This document shows positions 34,958 through 39,393 of a stretch of 39,393 nt of DNA, piece by piece. The stretch is from Bacteroidota bacterium (lineage in GTDB: Bacteria; Bacteroidota; Bacteroidia; 2-12-FULL-35-15): the NCBI GenBank assembly GCA_021323165.1, contig JAJTCJ010000060.1, forward strand, positions 1-39,393, written 5' to 3'. A program made the translations under genes and the position numbers. Positions within the stretch are counted from its first letter, which is position 1. Each line of letters begins with the position of its first letter. The notes below the pieces were generated by a model. The model was given only the letters and a program-made list of their open reading frames with translations. It was not told the DNA's origin and searched no databases.

Positions 34958-34972
34958 TTTTAATAAAAACCG

Positions 34973-35003
34973 AATGTCGTCCCGACCGCAGTGGAGGGCT
35001 CTA
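34973..35003. repeat. Dispersed repeat GAATGTCGTCCCGACCGCAGTGGAGGG
   Basis: This GTC(A/G)TCCCGA..GCAGTGGAGGG word is of a type common between Bacteroidota genes. It begins 16 bases after the lpxA stop. Confidence 0.5.
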
Positions 35004-35066
35004 AATTCTTTATCATTATTTAATCTGTAATATCAATTATCACGCTCCATTCAGTTTCATTTTAAA

Positions 35067-35687
35067 ATGAACATCACTCTCAGCAACATAGGCAAACGCT
35101 ACAATTACGAATGGATCTTTCGAAAGATCGATCATCAATTCTCCTCGGAAAGCAATTACGTGCTGCTCGGCTCCAATGGTTCAGGAAAATCAACCCTCCT
35201 TCAGGTAATTGCCGGAAACCTGATTCCTTCCGAAGGTCAAATAAAATTTAATTTAAACAATACAGAGATCGATCAGGAAGAGATCTACCATCATATTAGT
35301 TTTGCTGCCCCTTACCTCGATCTGCTTGAAGAATTTACTCTTACTGAATCTATCGAATTTCAGAAACAGTTCAAGCCTTTCAGATCCGATCTGGAGACCG
35401 ATGAGATCATTAATATCACCGGCCTCCGAAAATCAAAGGATAAACAATTAAAGTTTTATTCTTCAGGAATGAAACAGCGTGTCAAACTTGCTCTTGCTGT
35501 ACTTGCTGACACACCACTCCTTCTGCTGGATGAACCAACATCCAATCTTGACAAGAATGCAATCGATTGGTATCAGAAACTTATTGATGAACATTCTAAA
35601 AGCAGGCTCATCATCGTGGCATCCAATCAGCAGGAATATGAATACACTTTTTGTAACAAAGAATTCAGAGTTGAAGATTTTAAATAA
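35067..35687 (+). CDS. ABC transporter ATP-binding protein
   Basis: A 206-residue single ATPase domain. Walker A GSNGSGKST (about 34-42), signature YSSGMKQRVKLALAVL (about 131-146, SSGM in place of LSGG) and Walker B TPLLLLDEPTSNLD (about 149-162). The closest functional type is the CcmA/ABC-2 exporter ATPase. No permease gene is adjacent, so the partner and substrate are unknown. In relatives efp often follows lpxA; this gene stands there instead. Confidence 0.85.
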   Translation: MNITLSNIGKRYNYEWIFRKIDHQFSSESNYVLLGSNGSGKSTLLQVIAGNLIPSEGQIKFNLNNTEIDQEEIYHHISFAAPYLDLLEEFTLTESIEFQKQFKPFRSDLETDEIINITGLRKSKDKQLKFYSSGMKQRVKLALAVLADTPLLLLDEPTSNLDKNAIDWYQKLIDEHSKSRLIIVASNQQEYEYTFCNKEFRVEDFK

Positions 35688-35716
35688 CATCACTTTTCTC
35701 TCCCCACAATCAACAC

Positions 35717-36043
35717 TTATTTCATTGTATAAGTATTGAAATTTTTATTTCTAACCTTTTTTGCTTTTTTCTTTTTGTCTGAAGGAAACCATTTTGTGCT
35801 TGCAAAACCGTTACCATCAACTTTTCTACGACTGTTCTCAACCTGTTCTCTTCTTACAGAAGTACCATTGTGCGCAATGTTCTTATCCTTTTTGCGCTTT
35901 TCAAAATGCTGAACCTGTTTTCTAACTTTCACTTTACCTTTAAACATACTTTGTTTTTCATTTCCAAGGTGTGATGCTGTCTGAGCTGTTACCAGTCCTG
36001 ATAAACCTAAGATCAGGGAGGTGATTAAAATAAATTTTTTCAT
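35717..36043 (-). CDS. Small, strongly basic exported protein
   Basis: A 108-residue product. The signal peptide (MKKFILITSLILGLSGLVTAQ) is followed by 87 residues extremely rich in Lys/Arg (KGKVKVRKQVQHFEKRKKDK, FPSDKKKKAKKVRNK) with no Cys. I do not recognise a family. I chose ATG 36043 because the longer frame starts at a TTG inside the promoter element at 36116-36123. It is likely periplasmic or secreted; binding to acidic polymers such as lipopolysaccharide or nucleic acid is a guess from charge only. Confidence 0.6.
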   Translation of the reverse strand: MKKFILITSLILGLSGLVTAQTASHLGNEKQSMFKGKVKVRKQVQHFEKRKKDKNIAHNGTSVRREQVENSRRKVDGNGFASTKWFPSDKKKKAKKVRNKNFNTYTMK

Positions 36044-36115
36044 TTTTATATAGTATTTAATTGTTTCTACATGTGCTATAGAAAACGAAATGCCGTAAAT
36101 CTCCAAACCCCTTAT

Positions 36116-36123
36116 CAAATGTA
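36116..36123 (-). promoter_or_regulatory. Bacteroidota -7 element TACATTTG for the basic protein gene
   Basis: Minus-strand TACATTTG lies 72 bases upstream of the ATG at 36043. Confidence 0.45.
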
Positions 36124-36356
36124 CAAAAGAGCGATATCTGTGTTTAAGATAACTTTTCGGGATGCCAAATGAACAGAAAATGTGTTTGACGTTTAACCTA
36201 AGAAATGAAGTTTCAAAATGATGTTTTATGGGGAATGGGGAAATCGCTGGTCAATATGCACTCAATTATTTCTTTTATCTCAACATGATATTTGATCAGA
36301 AGAACTTTTTATTTAAAAAGAATAATGGCTAATAGTGTATTGAAAGTAAAAGACAT

Positions 36357-36380
36357 AAAAAAACCTCCCGAAGGAGGTTT
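36357..36380 (-). terminator. Rho-independent terminator of the CotH-domain gene
   Basis: AAACCTCC-TTCG-GGAGGTTT (minus strand) has an eight-base stem, a stable tetraloop and a T-run. It lies just beyond the stop codon at 36385. Confidence 0.85.
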
Positions 36381-36384
36381 CTTT

Positions 36385-38829
36385 TTATTTACTATTCTTA
36401 GTGACCTTTATACTCTTTGAATAATCTTCTGCATCTATTTTTAAGATATACATCCCATCTGCTAAGCTGGCATCTTCAAATGAGAAAGGAATAGAATGCT
36501 TTCCGCTTTTCTGTAAACTTTCCGGAACAATTTCCATAACCTTTTTGCCGATCACAGAATATACTTTTATAGATACCTGTTTATCTTCGGGTAATTCATA
36601 GCTAATGCTCAGCTGATCGGAAACAGGATTAGGGAATACATCAAAACTAAACTCATTAGATTCAAAATGAGCAATGAACTTATCATCGGAAGATATATTC
36701 CGTTCAAAGGATTCATTTCTATCTTCACCGGTGTTTGATGTCCAGTGAGAAAACGTATAACCTGAATTCGGCAATGCAGTTATTTTAACCGGTACACCAT
36801 CAAAATATACTCCTTTCCAAGGTAATGAATCGGGAATCACAGTGCTTATTTTAATTTTTCCCGCTCCAGCAGGCATAACATCAAGCTCCACATCCACCTG
36901 TTTTGTTAAACCGAATTCAGCCTGGATATGATCTCTTGCAAAACCTTTTCGGGCACTGTTAAATGCTACTATATTATTTATTTCGGTTGTCCAGGCAGAA
37001 TAGGTTCCTCCCCATTTATTAAAATGAAGATTCATTACTGCATTTATTTCATCTCTCATTTGAAATAAAGTTTTCTGAACATTGGACTCCGCGTATTTAG
37101 TATTAATAAGATCGGCATACCTGTTCACAAAATAATTTTTGAATTGGGTATTCATAAGCAGAGCATCAAACATTTCGGAATGCTCATTCGTCACAAACGG
37201 GAACCTCGCCCTGTTCAAATAATTTTTGTACGCTGCACTGTATAATCCCATTCCCCAATCCAGGTCCCAAAGGATATAACGCCATTTGCCCCCCTGCTCT
37301 TTCGGCCTCCATAATTTTATATTGTTAACCCAATCTCCAACCCAGTCGGTATTACCATAATATGTTTCAGCAATAAAATAATCTGTAAAATTTTCAACAT
37401 CAAGCATCTTACTTACCCTTGTATAATAGCTGGACGAGGCAGCATCAGCGGTAGTTATGTAATTATGCATATTATAAAATCCTGTATCTGATCCTGCAAT
37501 GGTATAGATAATTCCGGAGTGTTCAAGAAAGTCGATCTTATCAGCTTCGTAACCGTGATTCTTTTCTATATAGACTTCGTCCTGGCGTTCCCTGATCTCA
37601 TAAAAACCCCAGAAATTTCCATTCAGATAAACTACTGCCGGCTGATAGGCCATGTAATCTACAAACTGACTTTTCATAATGCGTTGCATGAAAGCATCTC
37701 TGAAATGTGTTCCTTCATTATCAGTTCCACCGTTTCTAAGTATTATATCACGGTAGGAACCGATGTATTTTTTTTCCGGAATAAGAGGTTGAGTCAATTC
37801 AGGTAAACCATAATGCGCACGGCATTTTATTTTAAAACTCTTTTGAGGAAATGTCCGTGAGTAACCACCGAATATTTTAAGTCCGGCTGATGTTTCAAAA
37901 CGTTTGATATTATTAACATCAAAATATTCTACATAACATTGCTTTTCAATATCCTGCCAGTAGTTAGCACCAAAATGAGGAAAAGCCGTATCAGCATTTG
38001 GTCCGGTTACATACATACCGGTTGTTGAGTCAAAGAGGTCAACAGGATCTATTGTAACTGAAAAAACAGGCATTTCTATATTGGTCTCATTTATAAAAAA
38101 TGTTTTTTTCACAACAGGACTCGGCAGCTTACCGGTTGTGCTGAATGTTCTTGCGGCCACGATCTTTGTGTTATTGACACTTATTGTTCCTGAATAAACA
38201 GGAGATGTTGCTGTCGGAATAGATCCATCTTCGGTGTAACGTATCTGTCCTGAAGTAGAACTCACACTTACAGTTTGTGGACTGTTAAAAAATCCTCCAT
38301 TGTTTGACATTACAGGCGCAGGCTCATATCCCGGATAACAAACCGAAGGGTTATTGCTTCCTCCAAAACTCGGCACATTGAAAAAGCACCAGTTTGCTGA
38401 TCCATCCGGATTTCTGCCGTAGGAATGATTGGTCTGTAGGGAAGGCTGAATATAAAACTCGTCAATTTCAGCACCTATCGAATTTTTAAGAATGATCTTG
38501 TAATCATCATTAGATATCTTAAACGACATATGTCTGAATGATCCGCTTATAATTGTGTCTTTCCCGGAAGCTAATAACTTAATGAAACCATAAGCTGGGA
38601 TCGTCATTGCCGGGAAGAACCATTGTTTGGAATTGTTCTTTATCAGTGAATAATTCTGAAGATTCACTGAGGAACTTCCGGTATTATATAACTCTATCCA
38701 GTCCTCGGGCGCCCCATGTTCGTCATTGTTAATAGAAGTGTTTGTATAAGAAACTTCATTAATAACCACCTGAGCATTTAAAGCCAGGGATAAAAAAAAG
38801 AAAATTGAATAAATGTATAAGTGTTTCAT
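36385..38829 (-). CDS. T9SS-exported CotH-kinase-family protein with lamin-tail domain
   Basis: An 814-residue multidomain secreted protein. Signal peptide 1-20 (ending ALNAQ). A lamin-tail domain follows (about 20-135, VVINEVSYTN...DWIELYNTGSSSVNLQNY). A chitobiase-like beta repeat lies at about 180-245 (GQIRYTEDGSIPTATSPVYSG). The CotH domain spans about 255-600, with FKIKCRAHYG, RNGGTDNEGTHFRDAF, and the putative metal-binding WRYILWDLDWGMGLY. A Gly-Tyr-Thr-Phe InlB-type repeat and a type A sorting domain (FDVFPNPVSDQLSISYEL...GMYILKIDAEDYSKSIKV) close it. CotH proteins are atypical kinases; this one would act at the cell surface. An ATG two codons upstream (38835) is an alternative start. 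Confidence 0.88.
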   Translation of the reverse strand: MKHLYIYSIFFFLSLALNAQVVINEVSYTNTSINNDEHGAPEDWIELYNTGSSSVNLQNYSLIKNNSKQWFFPAMTIPAYGFIKLLASGKDTIISGSFRHMSFKISNDDYKIILKNSIGAEIDEFYIQPSLQTNHSYGRNPDGSANWCFFNVPSFGGSNNPSVCYPGYEPAPVMSNNGGFFNSPQTVSVSSTSGQIRYTEDGSIPTATSPVYSGTISVNNTKIVAARTFSTTGKLPSPVVKKTFFINETNIEMPVFSVTIDPVDLFDSTTGMYVTGPNADTAFPHFGANYWQDIEKQCYVEYFDVNNIKRFETSAGLKIFGGYSRTFPQKSFKIKCRAHYGLPELTQPLIPEKKYIGSYRDIILRNGGTDNEGTHFRDAFMQRIMKSQFVDYMAYQPAVVYLNGNFWGFYEIRERQDEVYIEKNHGYEADKIDFLEHSGIIYTIAGSDTGFYNMHNYITTADAASSSYYTRVSKMLDVENFTDYFIAETYYGNTDWVGDWVNNIKLWRPKEQGGKWRYILWDLDWGMGLYSAAYKNYLNRARFPFVTNEHSEMFDALLMNTQFKNYFVNRYADLINTKYAESNVQKTLFQMRDEINAVMNLHFNKWGGTYSAWTTEINNIVAFNSARKGFARDHIQAEFGLTKQVDVELDVMPAGAGKIKISTVIPDSLPWKGVYFDGVPVKITALPNSGYTFSHWTSNTGEDRNESFERNISSDDKFIAHFESNEFSFDVFPNPVSDQLSISYELPEDKQVSIKVYSVIGKKVMEIVPESLQKSGKHSIPFSFEDASLADGMYILKIDAEDYSKSIKVTKNSK

Positions 38830-38853
38830 GAGCATAAATTTTATTCATACGAT

Positions 38854-38869
38854 TGTGATACAAATCACT
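38854..38869. promoter_or_regulatory. CRP/FNR-like dyad TGTGATACAAATCACT
   Basis: TGTGA-N6-TCACT differs from the classical CRP consensus TGTGA-N6-TCACA at one base. It lies 25 bases upstream of the CotH-domain gene start and about 120 bases upstream of the divergent 38987 gene. Confidence 0.4.
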
Positions 38870-38986
38870 ATTACCGCGACAATATGCATAACACTATTTT
38901 CATGCCTGCCCAATTTCTCCTTTCCTCATAGCTGTTTTGGCGAATATTTTGTGGCTTGAATTGTACAAACTAAAAAACATTAAAAA

Positions 38987-39211
38987 ATGAGTCACGCATT
39001 TGTTAAAGAAGGAGATGATCAATGGCTGCATGAGATCCAGCCCACTATGGATGCACTTATACATTTTCTAACCAAGGAAAACGGAGGTGTCAGGATCTAT
39101 GAGAAAAAAAGTTATTTCAGTAAGGATCATGACCGGCAAGTCCATGAAATGAACGATGGACTCACTTATGCTGTAAATGAGGAAGGAAAATGGTATATAG
39201 TTGACCTTTAA
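38987..39211 (+). CDS. Small cytosolic protein, function unknown
   Basis: A 74-residue, acidic, soluble protein with no signal peptide. It has an amphipathic helix early (WLHEIQPTMDALIHFLTKE) and a beta-rich C-terminus (YAVNEEGKWYIVDL). It is preceded by an A-rich AAAAAACATTAAAA leader and followed by the csp gene. No family is recognised. The compact, well-formed composition argues that it is a real gene. Confidence 0.6.
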   Translation: MSHAFVKEGDDQWLHEIQPTMDALIHFLTKENGGVRIYEKKSYFSKDHDRQVHEMNDGLTYAVNEEGKWYIVDL

Positions 39212-39271
39212 GCCACTACGTTCCTAAAACCCTGATATTTTCAGCTTTTTTTATACTTATTTAATTAATAA

Positions 39272-39304
39272 TTTGCCTTTGTTTGAATTTTAACCGTATC
39301 TTTG
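39272..39304 (+). promoter_or_regulatory. Bacteroidota promoter (-33 TTTG, -7 TATCTTTG) for csp
   Basis: TTTG (39272-39275) and TATCTTTG (39297-39304) are separated by 21 bases. A leader of about 25 bases leads to the csp ATG at 39333. Confidence 0.6.
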
Positions 39305-39332
39305 TGTAAATTAATTTAATAAATAATAAAAA

Positions 39333-39393
39333 ATGAACACAGGAACAGTAAAATTCTTTAACAACGCGAAAGGTTTCGGATTTGTTAAAGACG
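39333..39393 (+). CDS. Cold-shock protein, 5' part (runs off window)
   Basis: The first 20 codons (MNTGTVKFFNNAKGFGFVKD) match the start of CspA-type RNA chaperones, including the RNP1 motif KGFGFV. They bind single-stranded RNA and melt structure at low temperature. The window ends before RNP2, so integrity cannot be judged. It would be the second csp here; the one at 18570-18733 is broken. Confidence 0.9.
   Translation, partial: MNTGTVKFFNNAKGFGFVKD

Larger units (their letters stand above)
36044..36384. other. Intergenic region with one promoter and one terminator, otherwise empty
   Basis: It contains the minus-strand -7 element TACATTTG (36123-36116) for the basic protein gene and, at its right edge, the terminator of the CotH-domain gene. 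Between them (about 36125-36355) I see no gene, repeat or structure that I can support. Confidence 0.5.

Noticed and set aside
1..39393. CRISPR array, prophage, integrase, transposase, toxin-antitoxin pair, tRNA or rRNA
   Set aside because: No regularly spaced direct repeats, and no matching protein or RNA signatures were seen; the DUF4258 gene has no antitoxin-like partner.

Overview
The window reads as a chromosomal segment of a Bacteroidota bacterium. The evidence is the type IX secretion (T9SS) regulator PorX, two proteins with T9SS-type C-terminal sorting domains (types A and B), a TonB receptor paired with a DUF4249 lipoprotein, an lpxC-fabZ fusion locus, AT-rich DNA, weak Shine-Dalgarno sequences, and many copies of the Bacteroidota promoter element TAnnTTTG placed just upstream of genes. 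I see no rRNA, tRNA, CRISPR, phage or transposase gene.

Layout. 1-3.5 kb: start of a minus-strand gene, then a TonB receptor + DUF4249 lipoprotein operon. 3.7-7.6 kb: a small exported protein, a 34-residue membrane ORF, a YitT-family protein and an RND/MMPL transporter, closed by a bidirectional terminator. 7.7-11.1 kb: fatty-acid desaturase (minus), then a broken universal stress protein gene, a CPA2 antiporter and miaE in tight order. 11.3-14.9 kb: thioesterase, a WbpM/CapD-type nucleotide-sugar dehydratase and a divergent glycosyltransferase. 15-19.7 kb: gcvT, a C-terminally damaged comB, a zinc phospholipase C/S1-P1-like protein, a CHAP-domain protein, a broken cold-shock gene and a lipoprotein-type alpha/beta hydrolase. 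19.9-23.5 kb: aroB-aroA and proline dehydrogenase. 23.5-28.4 kb: OmpA-family protein, PH-domain protein, T9SS type B cargo, DUF4258 protein and alanine dehydrogenase. 28.7-35.7 kb: tsaE, a lipocalin-like protein and porX (one operon), divergent from an HD phosphohydrolase, lpxC/fabZ, lpxA and an ABC ATPase. 35.7-39.4 kb: a basic secreted protein, a CotH/lamin-tail T9SS cargo, a 74-residue protein and the start of an intact csp gene.

The most notable feature is a set of gene lesions that all look like losses of internal DNA. The usp gene has lost about 40 codons and changed frame. The csp gene at 18.6 kb has lost about 10 codons including RNP2. lpxC/fabZ has lost about 20 codons, including the HKxxD zinc-ligand segment, with a frame change. 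comB has lost its C-terminus and stop and runs into the next gene. lpxA ends early next to a dispersed repeat, and lpxD, expected between the HD gene and lpxC, is not there. Either the assembly drops short segments, or this is a lineage losing genes, with a focus on lipid A. Read mapping would decide. Beyond this I find no clearly new defence or mobile system. The intergenic DNA is rich in short dispersed repeats typical of Bacteroidota, and several genes appear to be transcribed leaderless from a promoter element that abuts the start codon.
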